64,000 nt of DNA from CAWCHZ01 sp963795555 (GCA_963795555.1 CAWCHZ010000002.1:1488001-1552000); one strand, 5' to 3'. Numbered from the stretch's first letter, positions 50,645-60,050 are shown. Program-made: numbers and translations. Notes: generated from the letters alone by a model not told the origin.

Positions 50645-51351
50645 TCGCCGACACGTCCACGGGCCCGTTGCCCGCGGGCAACGCCCGCACGAGCGACCTG
50701 CGCGCGCGGCAGCTGAGCGCCCGCGCGCTGCTGCGCGGGGACCTCGAGGGCGAGGAGCTCGAGCGCTACGTCGAGCAGCGCGTCCTGACCACGACGCTCG
50801 AGCGCGCGCTCAACTGGGCCCGCTCCAACGCGATCTTCCCGGCGACCTTCGGCCTCGCCTGCTGCGCGATCGAGATGATGTCGATCGTCGCCTCGCGCGT
50901 GGACGTCGCGCGCTTTGGCTTCGAGGCCTTCCGCGCATCGCCCAGACAGGCCGACCTGCTGATCCTCTCGGGGCGAGTCTCGATCAAGATGGCCCCGGTC
51001 GTGCGGCGCATCTACGACCAGATGCTCGAGCCCAAGTGGACGATCGCGATGGGCGCGTGCTCATCGTCGATGGGCGTCTTCAACAACTACGCGATCGTGC
51101 CGGCCGACAAGTTCATGCCCGTCGACGTTCACGTCCCCGGCTGCCCGCCCCGGCCCGAGGCGCTGATGCACGGCATCCTCAAGCTCCAGCGCAAGATCCA
51201 GGGTGACCCCGACCTCGGCTGGCGCACGCGCTACGGCGCCCGGGGCACGGAGGAGATCGTGCAGCAGCCCGCGGAGCCGGCCAACAGCGAGCGCCAGAGC
51301 CCGCCGTTCGCGGTCAACGTGTTCGGTGCGCCGGAGCCTCCCGGTGCCTGA
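50635..51351 (+). CDS. nuoB: NADH-quinone oxidoreductase subunit B
   Basis: 238 residues; binds the N2 iron-sulfur cluster at the quinone site. Ligands are in GLACCAIEMM, MGACSSSMG and HVPGCPPRPEAL. The N-terminal ~40 residues before the core and the C-terminal tail of ~45 are longer than in small homologues. It starts with ATG inside the end of nuoA. Its end overlaps nuoC by 8 nt. Confidence 0.97.
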   Translation: MEVIADTSTGPLPAGNARTSDLRARQLSARALLRGDLEGEELERYVEQRVLTTTLERALNWARSNAIFPATFGLACCAIEMMSIVASRVDVARFGFEAFRASPRQADLLILSGRVSIKMAPVVRRIYDQMLEPKWTIAMGACSSSMGVFNNYAIVPADKFMPVDVHVPGCPPRPEALMHGILKLQRKIQGDPDLGWRTRYGARGTEEIVQQPAEPANSERQSPPFAVNVFGAPEPPGA

Positions 51352-51856
51352 CGCGACCGGCCTCGAGCTGCTCGCCCAGGAACTCCGCGACGCTCATCCA
51401 GGCTCCGTCGTGGGGACCGTCCACTTCCGCGACAAGGCGACCATCGAGATCTCTCCCGAGAGCCTGCCTGCGGTTCTGGAGGCACTGCGCCAGCGCGGCT
51501 TTCGCTTCCTGGCGAGCGTGCACGGGGTCGACTATCTGCCCGACGAGCCACGGCTCGGGGTCCACTACGAGCTGTTGGACATGACCGCCGTCGACCGTCT
51601 GACCGTCAAGCTGCGCGTCGGCGTCGAGCAGCCCACCGTTCCCTCCGTGGTCGAGCTCTTCCCGACCGCGGACGCGCAGGAGCGCGAGGTCTACGACATG
51701 TTCGGGGTCATCTTCGAGGGTCATCCCGACCTGCGCCGGATCCTCATGCCCGAGGACTACGAGGGCCATCCCCAGCGCCGCGACTTCCCGATCGGTGGCG
51801 AGCCGGTCCTCTTCACCCACAACGAGCGCGCGATGCCGCGCTGGTACGAGGACTAG
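51344..51856 (+). CDS. nuoC: NADH-quinone oxidoreductase subunit C
   Basis: 170 residues, a 30-kDa-type subunit. Conserved block near the C-terminus: FPTADAQEREVYDMFGVIFEGHPDLRRILMPEDYEGHP and RDFPIGGEP. It sits in the peripheral arm beside NuoD. I use the GTG at 51344, which overlaps the nuoB stop; longer frames upstream are in shadow of nuoB. nuoD follows with no gap (TAG-GTG). Confidence 0.95.
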   Translation: MPDATGLELLAQELRDAHPGSVVGTVHFRDKATIEISPESLPAVLEALRQRGFRFLASVHGVDYLPDEPRLGVHYELLDMTAVDRLTVKLRVGVEQPTVPSVVELFPTADAQEREVYDMFGVIFEGHPDLRRILMPEDYEGHPQRRDFPIGGEPVLFTHNERAMPRWYED

Positions 51857-53131
51857 GTGCCACAGCTCAGCGACTACCGCCGCCGCGAGCAGAGCATCAC
51901 GCTGACCGGGGAGGCCGGCGAGCAGCTTGCGGAGCAGGCTGGCGGGATCGACGACGGCGAGCCCGAGGCGCGCATCCTGACGCTCAACATGGGCCCCCAT
52001 CACCCGGCGACCCATGGCGTGCTGCGGCTACTGGTCTCGCTCGAGGGCGAGGTGATCCGCGACGTGCTGCCGCTGATCGGCTACGTGCACACCGGCATCG
52101 AGAAGACCTGCGAGGACAAGTCCTACTGGAAGGCGATCCCCGTCATCGAGCGGATGGACTACCTCGCGTACTTCTTCAACGCGATGGCCTACTGCGGCGC
52201 CGTCGAGCGGCTGCTCGGCCTGGAGGTCCCGGCGCGAGCCACCTACCTGCGGATCATCCACCTCGAGCTCAACCGGATCATGTCGCACCTGGTCTGGCTC
52301 GGGACCTCGGCGCTGGACCTCGGCGCGATCTCGATGTTCTGGTACTGCTTCCGCGAGCGCGAGGCGATCCTCGACCTGTTCGAGATGAGCACCGGCCAGC
52401 GGATGCACACGCGCTACATCCAGGTCGGCGGCGTGATCGAGGACATCCCCAGCGGCTTCGCGGCCAAGGTCCGGCGCTTCATCGAGCAGATGCCCGGACG
52501 CGCAGACCAGTACGCGGCGATCCTCGACCGCAACGAGATCGTCCTGCGCCGGCTCAGGAACGTCGGCATCGTCGACGAGCAGACGCTGTTGGCCTATGGC
52601 GTGACCGGGCCGCTGCTGCGCGCGACAGGCAACCCCTGGGACCTGCGCAAGGCGGCCCCCGACTCGCCGTATCAGCCGTTCGACTTCAAGGTCCCGGTCG
52701 GCACGGTCGGCGACAACTACGACCGCTATCGCGTGCGGCTGGCCGAGATCTACGAGTCCTGCAAGATCATCGGCCAGGCACTCGACGGCCTGCCCGAGGG
52801 CCCGTACATCACGCCTGACCGCAAGATCGCGCTGCCGCCGCGCCACGAGCTCGCCACCTCGATGGAGGCGCTGATCCACCACTTCAAGCTCGTGACCGAG
52901 GGCTTTCGCGTCCCGCCGGGCGAGTACTACAACCCGATCGAGGGGCCGCGCGGGGAGCTGGGCTGCTACGTGCGCTCAGACGGCTCGGCCAAGCCGGCGC
53001 GCGTGCACATGCGCGACCCCAGCTTCGTCAACCTGCAGGCCTTCCCGGCGATGGTCCGCGGCGAGTACATCGCCGATCTGGTCGCGACGCTGGCGATGCT
53101 CGATCCCGTCCTGGGAGGGATCGATCGATGA
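51857..53131 (+). CDS. nuoD: NADH-quinone oxidoreductase subunit D
   Basis: 424 residues; the 49-kDa subunit lining the quinone cavity. Conserved blocks: MGPHHPATHGVLRL, IGYVHTGIEKTCEDKSYWK, the HLVWLGTSALDLGAISMFWYCFRERE segment and the C-terminal PPGEYYNPIEGPRGELGCY. The GTG start directly follows the nuoC stop. After it, an 85-nt gap to nuoE is spanned by a 30-codon micro-ORF that overlaps both genes (ATGA at each end). Confidence 0.97.
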   Translation: MPQLSDYRRREQSITLTGEAGEQLAEQAGGIDDGEPEARILTLNMGPHHPATHGVLRLLVSLEGEVIRDVLPLIGYVHTGIEKTCEDKSYWKAIPVIERMDYLAYFFNAMAYCGAVERLLGLEVPARATYLRIIHLELNRIMSHLVWLGTSALDLGAISMFWYCFREREAILDLFEMSTGQRMHTRYIQVGGVIEDIPSGFAAKVRRFIEQMPGRADQYAAILDRNEIVLRRLRNVGIVDEQTLLAYGVTGPLLRATGNPWDLRKAAPDSPYQPFDFKVPVGTVGDNYDRYRVRLAEIYESCKIIGQALDGLPEGPYITPDRKIALPPRHELATSMEALIHHFKLVTEGFRVPPGEYYNPIEGPRGELGCYVRSDGSAKPARVHMRDPSFVNLQAFPAMVRGEYIADLVATLAMLDPVLGGIDR

Positions 53132-53220
53132 GCGTCCGTCGCGGTCCGAGCACGGCCGCCCGCGGATCATGCGCGACCGCCGGTGGCTGGTCAGCCGGCA
53201 TTGGGAGCGGTGCGCGATGA
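53128..53220 (+). other. Bridging micro-ORF (30 codons) between nuoD and nuoE
   Basis: ATG at 53128 overlaps the nuoD stop (ATGA); the frame stays open for 30 codons (MSVRRGPSTAARGS... type, Arg/Gly/Ala-rich) and its TGA overlaps the nuoE ATG at 53217 (ATGA). The nuoE ribosome-binding site lies inside it. No family similarity is seen. Confidence 0.4.
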
Positions 53221-53840
53221 GCGCCACGCCGGTCAAGCGCTTCAGTCACGGCTCACGCGTCCCCGGCTGGGACGAGTCCGTCGACCTCAGCAAGGACCCC
53301 CAGGAGGTCCCGGACCTGGCGACCACGCCGGTCCCCGCCGAGCTGCGCACGGAGATCGAGCGCTGCATGGGCCGCTATCCCGATCGCCACTCGGCGATCC
53401 TGCCGGCGCTGCGCGCGGCACAGCGGCTGCACGGCTGGTGCTCGCCACAGGCGCTCGAGCAGGTCGCCGCCGTGATGCGCGTCACGCCGGCGTACGCGAC
53501 GTCGATCGCGACCTTCTACGACATGCTCGAGACCCTTCCGGTCGGGCGCCACGCGGTCTACGTCTGCACGAACATCTCCTGCTCGCTGCGCGGCGCCGAC
53601 CGCCTGCATGCGGCGATGGTGGCCGCGGCCGAGGGCGATGAGACGATCAACGTGCGCGCCTTCGAATGCCTTGGCGCCTGCGACATCGCGCCGATGGCCT
53701 CGGTCGACGGCACCTACATCGGCCCGCTCGAGCCCGCCGACTGCCAGCGGATCGTCGCCGACCTCCAGGCCGGACGCCCCGTGCTCGAGTCAAAGCAGCT
53801 GCGCCACCGCCCGGTGGCCGAGTCGCTGGACCCGACATGA
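53217..53840 (+). CDS. nuoE: NADH-quinone oxidoreductase subunit E
   Basis: 207 residues; a 24-kDa thioredoxin-like subunit with a [2Fe-2S] cluster. Ligands: Cys pair in CTNISCSLRGADRL and Cys pair in FECLGACDIAPM. The N-terminal ~55 residues are an actinobacterial-style extension. GGGAGCGG lies 6 nt before the ATG, supporting this start over earlier in-frame ones. The stop overlaps the nuoF start by ATGA. Confidence 0.96.
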   Translation: MSATPVKRFSHGSRVPGWDESVDLSKDPQEVPDLATTPVPAELRTEIERCMGRYPDRHSAILPALRAAQRLHGWCSPQALEQVAAVMRVTPAYATSIATFYDMLETLPVGRHAVYVCTNISCSLRGADRLHAAMVAAAEGDETINVRAFECLGACDIAPMASVDGTYIGPLEPADCQRIVADLQAGRPVLESKQLRHRPVAESLDPT

Positions 53841-55087
53841 AGCTGCTCTTCAAGGACATCGACGAGCCGGGGCTGAGCACGCTCGCCGTCTACGAGCGGC
53901 GTGGCGGCTACCAGTCGCTGCGCCGTGCGCTGGCGATGAGCCGCGAGGAGGTGCTCGCCGAGCTCGAGCGCTCGGGCCTGCGTGGCCGTGGCGGCGCCGG
54001 CTTCGCGATGGGCAAGAAGGTCTCCTTCCTGCCCAAGGGCGCTCCCGACATCTACCTCGTCTGCAATGCCGACGAGTCCGAGCCCGGCACCTTCAAGGAC
54101 CGCGAGCTGATGCAGAAGAACCCGCATGCGCTCGTCGAGGGCATCGTGATCGCCGCCTACGCGGCGAGCGCCAACCGCTGCTTCATCTACGTCCGCGGCG
54201 AGTACGAGCTGCAGGCGGACATCGTCGAGGCCGCCGTGCAGGAGGCTCGCGACGCCGGCTACATCGGCGAGCGGATCCTCGGCTCCGAGCACACGACGTC
54301 GCTGGTCGTGCATCGCGGCGCGGGCGCCTACATCTGCGGCGAGGAGACGGCGCTGCTGGACTCGCTCGAGGGCAAGCGCGGCAACCCGCGGCTCAAGCCG
54401 CCGTTCCCCGCCATCCAGGGCCTCTACAACGGCCCGACGCTGGTCAACAACGTCGAGACGCTGATGACGGTGCCCCACGTGATCGAGCTGGGCGGCGAGC
54501 GCTACGCGCAGATCGGCACCGGCGCATCGACCGGCACCAAGGTCGTCTCGGTCTCCGGCCACGTGCAGCGCCCCGGCAACTACGAAATCGTGCTCGGCAC
54601 GCCGGCACGGGAGATCATCTACGGGCTCGCGGGCGGCCCGCCGCCCGGCCGCTCGGTCAAGTGCTGGTTTCCGGGCGGCTCGTCGTCGCCCGTGCTGACC
54701 GCCGCCGAGCTGGACCTTCCCTACGACTTCGAGTCGCTCGCCCGGGCGGGCTCGATGCTCGGCTCCGGCGCGATCATCGTGGTCGACGACGCGACGCCGA
54801 TCCTCGACGTCGCGATCAAGGTCGCGCGCTTCTACCGCCACGAGTCCTGCGGCAAGTGCACCCCCTGCCGCGAGGGAACCAACTGGACGGTGAAAATGCT
54901 CGAGCGCATCCAGGCCGGCGAGGCCACACCGATGGACATCGAGATCATGGCCTCGGTGCAGGAGCGGATCATCGGCAACTGCCTGTGCGTCCTCGGCGAC
55001 GCGATGGCGATGCCGATCGGCTCGATGATCGCCAAGTTCAAGGACGAGTTCCTGACCTGCATCGAGAGCGCGCGCGAGGCCGCCTGA
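53837..55087 (+). CDS. nuoF: NADH-quinone oxidoreductase subunit F
   Basis: 416 residues; the NADH- and FMN-binding 51-kDa subunit. Seen: GRGGAGFAMGKKVSFLPK (nucleotide binding), YLVCNADESEPGTFKDRELM, GAYICGEETALLDSLEGKRG and the 4Fe-4S ligands SCGKCTPCREGTNW plus Cys in GNCLCVLGD. The start is ATG 53837 overlapping the nuoE stop. Its TGA overlaps the nuoG ATG (TGATG). Confidence 0.97.
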   Translation: MKLLFKDIDEPGLSTLAVYERRGGYQSLRRALAMSREEVLAELERSGLRGRGGAGFAMGKKVSFLPKGAPDIYLVCNADESEPGTFKDRELMQKNPHALVEGIVIAAYAASANRCFIYVRGEYELQADIVEAAVQEARDAGYIGERILGSEHTTSLVVHRGAGAYICGEETALLDSLEGKRGNPRLKPPFPAIQGLYNGPTLVNNVETLMTVPHVIELGGERYAQIGTGASTGTKVVSVSGHVQRPGNYEIVLGTPAREIIYGLAGGPPPGRSVKCWFPGGSSSPVLTAAELDLPYDFESLARAGSMLGSGAIIVVDDATPILDVAIKVARFYRHESCGKCTPCREGTNWTVKMLERIQAGEATPMDIEIMASVQERIIGNCLCVLGDAMAMPIGSMIAKFKDEFLTCIESAREAA

Positions 55088-57567
55088 TGCCGCGTCCCAC
55101 GCCGCGCACGATCACCTTCAGCGTCGATGGCCGCGAGGTCAGCGCACCGGAGAACGCGATGCTCGTCGACGCGGCCAAGCTCGGCGACGTCGAAATCCCC
55201 TACTTCTGCTACGAGCCCAAGCTCGGCCCTCCGGTCGGCGCCTGCCGGATGTGCCTGGTGGAGATCGAGGGCATGCCCAAGCTGCAGACGGCCTGCTCGA
55301 CCGCGGTCAAGGACGGGATGGTCGTCCACACCCAGAGCCCACGCGTGCGCGAGGCCCAGCAGGGCGTCGTCGAGTTCCTGCTGATCAACCACCCGCTGGA
55401 CTGTCCGGTCTGCGACAAGGGCGGGGAGTGCCCGCTGCAGGACATCACCTTCGGCTGGGGCGCGGGGACCTCCCGCTTCATCGAGCCCAAGCGCCACTTC
55501 CAGAAGCCGCTGCAGCTCTCGCCCCTGGTCGCGATCGACCGCGAGCGCTGCATCCTCTGCTATCGCTGCGTGCGCTACTCGCAGGAGATCTCCGAGGACT
55601 ACCAGCTGGTGCTGCACGAGCGCGGCGCCCAGTCCTTCGTCGGCACCTTCGATGGGCATCCCTACGTCGGCCCTTTTGCGGGCAACATCGTCGAGCTCTG
55701 CCCGGTCGGCGCGCTGACCTCGACGGCCTACCGCTTCCGCGCCCGGCCCTGGGAGATCGAGGGCGGGGGCTCGATCTGCACGCTCTGCCCGGCCCAGTGC
55801 AACGTGACCTTCACCGTCCGCGACGAGCGCGTCCTGCGCGTGCTGGCGCGCGACAACCCGGCCGTCGACGACGGCTGGCTGTGCGACAAGGGCCGCTTCG
55901 CCTACCAGTCGATCCACAGTGAGCAGCGCATCACCGCGCCGCTGCTGCGCGACGGCGGCGAGCTGCGGCCCGTGTCCTGGGAGCGCGCCCTCGAGGCCGC
56001 CGCGAGCGGGCTTGCTCGCGCGCGCGGCCGCGTCGCGGCGCTCGCCGGCGGCGGCGCCACCAACGAGGAGGGCCTGCTGCTCGGAAGCCTGCTGCGCGAG
56101 GCGCTCGAATCTCCCCACCTCGACTGCCGCGCCGGTGGCGAGCTGCCCTTGGAGCTCGTGCGCGCGCTCGCCAACCCAGCGCTGCAGGCCAGCGCCAGCG
56201 ACCTGGAGCACGCGCACGCCGTGCTGGTCATCGACTGCGAGCCGGTCGACGACGCCCCGATCCTCGACCTGCGCATCCGCAAGGGGGTCCGGCGCAACAG
56301 CGTCAAGCTGGCGCTCGCCGGACCACGGTCGAGCACGCTCGACGCGGTCGCCGCCACGACGCTGCGCTTCGCGCCGGGCGGCGGCGAGGCGCTGCTGCAG
56401 GCGCTCGACGCCGGGCTGGGCGGCGAGCGCGACCTCGCGCGCCACGCGGCCGCGGCGGGCTGCACGGCGGACGCGCTCGCCGCCCTCGTCGCCCTGGTCG
56501 AGCAGGCCGGAGAGGAGATCGTCATCGTCTGGGGCGAGCGCCTGACGCATGGCCCGCGCGCCGCCCAGGCCGCCCAGGCGCTGCTGAACCTGGCGGCGCG
56601 CCTCGGGCTCGCCGACACCGCCGGCGCCGGACTGCTCGAGATCCCGACGCACGCCAACGGGCGCGGCCTGCGCGAGGCCGGCGTGCTGCCCAACGCGCTG
56701 GCCGGGCTGGCGCCGGCGCCGCTCGACGGCTACGGCGCCGCACGCGCCGCACGCGCGCTCGCCGACGGCGAGCTGACCGCGCTGCTGCTGCTCGACGTCG
56801 ACCCCGTGCGCAGCTACAGCGACGGCCGCCTGTGGCGGCGCGCGCTCGCGCGCGCCGCCACGGTCGTCGCGCACGCCGCGGTGCTGACCGACACGCTGCG
56901 CGAGCATGCGACCGTGGTCTTCCCGGTGGACTCCTACGCCGAGAAGGAGGGCACGGTCGTGCACCCCGACGGACGCATCCAGCGCCTGCGCCAGGCGATC
57001 GCGCATCCCGCGCAGGTGCGTCCCACCTGGCAGGTGCTCGCCGAGCTTGCGCGCCGCCTGGGCCACGATCTGGGCGTGCTGACGGCGCCGATGGCGACCG
57101 CCGCGCTGATCGACGCGGTGCCCTTCTACGCGGGGCTGACGCTCGAGCAACTGGCCGGCCAGGGGATCCGCTGGCCGGAGCGCGACAGCGCCCGGGCGCT
57201 CCAGGCGCCCGCGCTCGCGCGCGTGGCGCTCGAGCTGCCGGGAGCGCCCGCGAGCCCCAACGGCGCGCTGCGGCTGGGCGTCCATCGTCCGCTATGGGCC
57301 GCGCCGGAGGTCGAGGCGTCGCCGGCGCTTCATTTCCTGATCGCCGAGCAGGCGCTCGAGCTCTCGCCCGCCGACGCCGAGCGACTGGGGATCGTCGACG
57401 GCGCGCCCGTCGAGGTCTCGGCCGACGGCGGGCGCGTGCGGGCGCGCGCCGCGCTGCGCTCGGCCGCCCCAGTCGGGACGGTGTTTTTGGCGGACGCGAC
57501 CGCGCGCGAGCCCGCCAACGAGCTCACCGGCGAGTCCCCGACGATGGTCGAGGTGCGGCCCGCATGA
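55087..57567 (+). CDS. nuoG: NADH-quinone oxidoreductase subunit G
   Basis: 826 residues. N-terminal ferredoxin part with CYEPKLGPPVGACRMCLVEI, the His-Cys3 site HPLDCPVCDKGGECPLQ and two 4Fe-4S binding Cys sets (CILCYRCVRY, then LCPVGAL). Next is the extra N7-type site CTLCPAQC...WLCDKGR, found in E. coli and Thermus NuoG. The rest is a molybdopterin-oxidoreductase-like domain that has lost catalysis. It starts at ATG 55087. The 40-nt gap to nuoH holds a 15-codon micro-ORF. Confidence 0.95.
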   Translation: MPRPTPRTITFSVDGREVSAPENAMLVDAAKLGDVEIPYFCYEPKLGPPVGACRMCLVEIEGMPKLQTACSTAVKDGMVVHTQSPRVREAQQGVVEFLLINHPLDCPVCDKGGECPLQDITFGWGAGTSRFIEPKRHFQKPLQLSPLVAIDRERCILCYRCVRYSQEISEDYQLVLHERGAQSFVGTFDGHPYVGPFAGNIVELCPVGALTSTAYRFRARPWEIEGGGSICTLCPAQCNVTFTVRDERVLRVLARDNPAVDDGWLCDKGRFAYQSIHSEQRITAPLLRDGGELRPVSWERALEAAASGLARARGRVAALAGGGATNEEGLLLGSLLREALESPHLDCRAGGELPLELVRALANPALQASASDLEHAHAVLVIDCEPVDDAPILDLRIRKGVRRNSVKLALAGPRSSTLDAVAATTLRFAPGGGEALLQALDAGLGGERDLARHAAAAGCTADALAALVALVEQAGEEIVIVWGERLTHGPRAAQAAQALLNLAARLGLADTAGAGLLEIPTHANGRGLREAGVLPNALAGLAPAPLDGYGAARAARALADGELTALLLLDVDPVRSYSDGRLWRRALARAATVVAHAAVLTDTLREHATVVFPVDSYAEKEGTVVHPDGRIQRLRQAIAHPAQVRPTWQVLAELARRLGHDLGVLTAPMATAALIDAVPFYAGLTLEQLAGQGIRWPERDSARALQAPALARVALELPGAPASPNGALRLGVHRPLWAAPEVEASPALHFLIAEQALELSPADAERLGIVDGAPVEVSADGGRVRARAALRSAAPVGTVFLADATAREPANELTGESPTMVEVRPA

Positions 57568-57611
57568 CGCTGGCCGTCGACGCAACGCCCGCGGAGGGTC
57601 GACACCGATGA
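57564..57611 (+). other. Bridging micro-ORF (15 codons) between nuoG and nuoH
   Basis: MTLAVDATPAEGRHR. Its ATG overlaps the nuoG stop (ATGA at 57564) and its TGA overlaps the nuoH start (ATGA at 57608). The GGAGGG that serves nuoH is inside it. Confidence 0.4.
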
Positions 57612-58633
57612 GCCTCGCGCTGATCGACTACGTCGAGCCGTGGTGGATGCAGATCGCCAAGTCGATCGTGATCTTCGCGATCGTGCTGCAGATCGTGCCG
57701 ATCGTGCTGCTCGGCGAGCGCAAGCTGCTCGGTCGCTTCCAGAACCGTTACGGCCCCAACCGCGTCGGCCCGTTCGGGCTGCTGCAGCCGCTCGCCGACA
57801 TCGGCAAGCTGCTGGGCAAGGAGCAGTCGCGGCCCTCGACGTCGATCGGGCTGCTGTTCGCAGTCGCGCCGGTGATCTCGATCCTCGCCGCCGTCGCGAC
57901 GGCGGCGATCATCCCCTTTGGCGACGTCCAGCGGATCTTCGGCACCCGCACCGGCCTCTACGGCCTCGACGTCAACATCGGGATCCTCTATGCGTTCGCG
58001 TTCAGCGCGATCGCCTTCTACGGGCTGATGCTCGGCGGCTGGGCGTCGGGGTCCAAGTACTCGTTCCTTGGCGCGATGCGCTCCGCGGCGCAGCTGATCT
58101 CCTACGAGGTGTCGCTCGGGCTCTCGCTGGCCGGCGTGGTGATCATGGCCGGAAGCCTGTCGCTGACGCAGATCGTCCACGCCGAGAGCCGCTATGGCCT
58201 CTGGTATCTGATCCCGCAGTTCGTCGGCTTTTTGATCTTCATGATCGCGAGCTTCGCCGAGACCAACCGCGCGCCGTTCGATCTGCCCGAGGGTGACTCC
58301 GAGATCATCGGCGGCTACAACACCGAGTACGGCGGCGCGCGCTTCGCGTCGTACTACATGGCCGAGTACATGAACATCGTCGTGGTCGCGGGGATCGCGA
58401 CGACGATGTTCCTCGGCGGCTGGCTGCTGCCGTTCGGCATCCACCCGCCCGGCTGGGTGGATCCCTTCGTGGTGCTGGCGAAGATGTTTGTCTTCATCTT
58501 CGTCTTCATCTGGGTGCGCGCGACGCTGCCGCGACTGCGCTATGACCAGTTGATGTCGCTGGGCTGGAAGGTTCTGCTGCCGCTGGCGACGCTGAACGCG
58601 TTGGTGACGGCGATCGTGGTGGTGGTGACATGA
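57608..58633 (+). CDS. nuoH: NADH-quinone oxidoreductase subunit H
   Basis: 341 residues with about eight membrane spans; forms part of the quinone site. Conserved: GERKLLGRFQNRYGPNRVGPFG and SFAETNRAPFDLPEGDSEIIGGYNTEYGG. The GGAGGG lies upstream of the ATG. Its TGA overlaps the nuoI ATG (ATGA). Length is normal. Confidence 0.97.
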   Translation: MSLALIDYVEPWWMQIAKSIVIFAIVLQIVPIVLLGERKLLGRFQNRYGPNRVGPFGLLQPLADIGKLLGKEQSRPSTSIGLLFAVAPVISILAAVATAAIIPFGDVQRIFGTRTGLYGLDVNIGILYAFAFSAIAFYGLMLGGWASGSKYSFLGAMRSAAQLISYEVSLGLSLAGVVIMAGSLSLTQIVHAESRYGLWYLIPQFVGFLIFMIASFAETNRAPFDLPEGDSEIIGGYNTEYGGARFASYYMAEYMNIVVVAGIATTMFLGGWLLPFGIHPPGWVDPFVVLAKMFVFIFVFIWVRATLPRLRYDQLMSLGWKVLLPLATLNALVTAIVVVVT

Positions 58634-59163
58634 CCTGGCAGCCCGGCGAGGACGCGATCGTGGTCCAGCGCGGCCCGGAGCCCGGCGGGGCTGGCGGGCT
58701 CTACCGCGCCTTCGGCGAGACCCTGCGCGGCCTGCGCACGACCTTCGCGCGGATCATCGAGGGGCCGCTCACGATCCAGTATCCCGAGCAGAAGGTCCCC
58801 GTCTATCCGCGCTTTCGCGGCCGCCACAAGCTCCATCGCTTCGAGGACACCGGGCTCGAGAAGTGCGTCGGCTGCTCGCTGTGCGCGGCCGCCTGCCCGG
58901 CCGACTGCATCCGCGTGGTCGCCGCCGAGAACGAGCCGGACGCGCGCGTGTCGGCTGGCGAGCGCTACGCGGCGGTCTATGAGATCAACATGTCGCGCTG
59001 CATCTTCTGCGGCTACTGCGAGATCGCCTGCCCCTTCGACGCGATCACGATGGGCCACGACTACGAGCTCTCGGACTACAACCGCGAGGATCTCGTCTTC
59101 ACCAAGGAGATGCTGCTCGCCGAGCCGCTGGAGCGCACGCCGCTGCGTGCGGAGGGCGAGTAG
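58630..59163 (+). CDS. nuoI: NADH-quinone oxidoreductase subunit I
   Basis: 177 residues; two 4Fe-4S clusters (N6a, N6b) with CVGCSLCAAACP and CIFCGYCEIACP. GPLTIQYPEQKVPVYPRFRGRH precedes them. It passes electrons to NuoB. Start overlaps nuoH. The end begins a triplicated stop/start junction to nuoJ. Confidence 0.97.
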   Translation: MTWQPGEDAIVVQRGPEPGGAGGLYRAFGETLRGLRTTFARIIEGPLTIQYPEQKVPVYPRFRGRHKLHRFEDTGLEKCVGCSLCAAACPADCIRVVAAENEPDARVSAGERYAAVYEINMSRCIFCGYCEIACPFDAITMGHDYELSDYNREDLVFTKEMLLAEPLERTPLRAEGE

Positions 59164-59228
59164 CGATGTCCGTCGCCGTCCCGGAGGGCGAGTAGCGGTG
59201 TCCGTCGCCGTCCCGGGGGGCGAGTAGC
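59151..59228 (+). repeat. Triplicated stop/start junction between nuoI and nuoJ
   Basis: A 32-bp unit, GGAGGGCGAGTAGCG(A/G)TG plus a tail, is present at 59151, 59183 and (partly) 59215. The first copy holds the nuoI stop, the third holds the nuoJ start. The copies between give two nine-codon frames (MSVAVPEGE and MSVAVPGGE), each with its own GGAGGG, each ending in TAG 2 nt before the next start. Confidence 0.9.
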
Positions 59229-59229
59229 G

Positions 59230-59748
59230 ATGTCCGCGGCGATCTTCTTCCTCGCCGGACTCGGCGCGCTCGCCGGCGCGCTGGGGGTCGTGCTGCTGCG
59301 CAACCCCTTCTACAACGTGCTCGCGCTCGTCGGGCACCTGATCTGCCTCGCGGCGCTGTTCCTGCTGCTGCGGGCCCAATTCGTCGCCGCCGCCCAGGTG
59401 ATCGTCTACGCCGGCGCGGTGATGGTGCTCTACGTCTTCGTCGTCGCCTACATCGGCGGACGCGATCAGCCGCTCGGCTCCGCGCGCGGTGCGCTGCGAA
59501 TGCTCGCGCCGATCTTCGCGGCGGCGCTGATCGCGGAGCTGCTGATCGCGCTGCTGGGCTCCGGGCTGCGCGGCGTGGCGCGCCACGGCGCTCCCTACGT
59601 CGCGGGCTTCGGCTCGCCGGCGCAGATCGGCCAGCTCTTCCTGACGCGCTTCCTGCTGGCCTTCGAGGTCGCCTCCTACCTGCTGCTGGTCGCGGCGGTC
59701 GGCGCGGTCGTGCTAGCCCGCCGCCGGCTCGGGCTGGAGGCGCGCTGA
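59230..59748 (+). CDS. nuoJ: NADH-quinone oxidoreductase subunit J
   Basis: 172 residues, about five spans. The conserved motif AQVIVYAGAVMVLYVFVV is complete. GGGGGG lies 9 nt before the ATG in the last repeat copy. nuoK starts 2 nt after the stop. Normal length. Confidence 0.96.
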   Translation: MSAAIFFLAGLGALAGALGVVLLRNPFYNVLALVGHLICLAALFLLLRAQFVAAAQVIVYAGAVMVLYVFVVAYIGGRDQPLGSARGALRMLAPIFAAALIAELLIALLGSGLRGVARHGAPYVAGFGSPAQIGQLFLTRFLLAFEVASYLLLVAAVGAVVLARRRLGLEAR

Positions 59749-59750
59749 CG

Positions 59751-60050
59751 ATGGCGATCGGCTGGTACCTCGGCATCTCGGCGCTGGTCTTCGGCATCGG
59801 CGTCGCCGGCGTGCTCGTGCGCCGCGACCCGCTCGTGATCCTGCTGTGCCTCGAGCTGATGCTCAACGCCGGCAACCTCGCGCTGGTCGCGTTCGCGCGC
59901 ATGTGGGGCAACGGCGACGGGCAGATCTTCGCGCTGATCGTGATGGTCGTGGCCGCCTGCGAGGTGACCGTGGGACTGGGGCTGATCGTGGCGATCTACC
60001 GCCGGCGACTGCCATTGGACGTCGACGAGCTGCGGGAGCTGCGCGGATGA
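59751..60050 (+). CDS. nuoK: NADH-quinone oxidoreductase subunit K
   Basis: 99 residues, three spans. Conserved Glu residues of the proton path are in LCLELMLNAGNLAL and VAACEVTVGLGL. Overlaps nuoL by ATGA. Confidence 0.97.
   Translation: MAIGWYLGISALVFGIGVAGVLVRRDPLVILLCLELMLNAGNLALVAFARMWGNGDGQIFALIVMVVAACEVTVGLGLIVAIYRRRLPLDVDELRELRG

Noticed and set aside
53608..55086. Upstream extension of nuoG in the same frame
   Set aside because: The frame is open through nuoF by chance; the ATG at 55087 overlapping the nuoF stop is the proper start.
54832..57285. Long minus-strand frame over nuoG
   Set aside because: Antisense shadow; nuoG on the plus strand has all cluster ligands.
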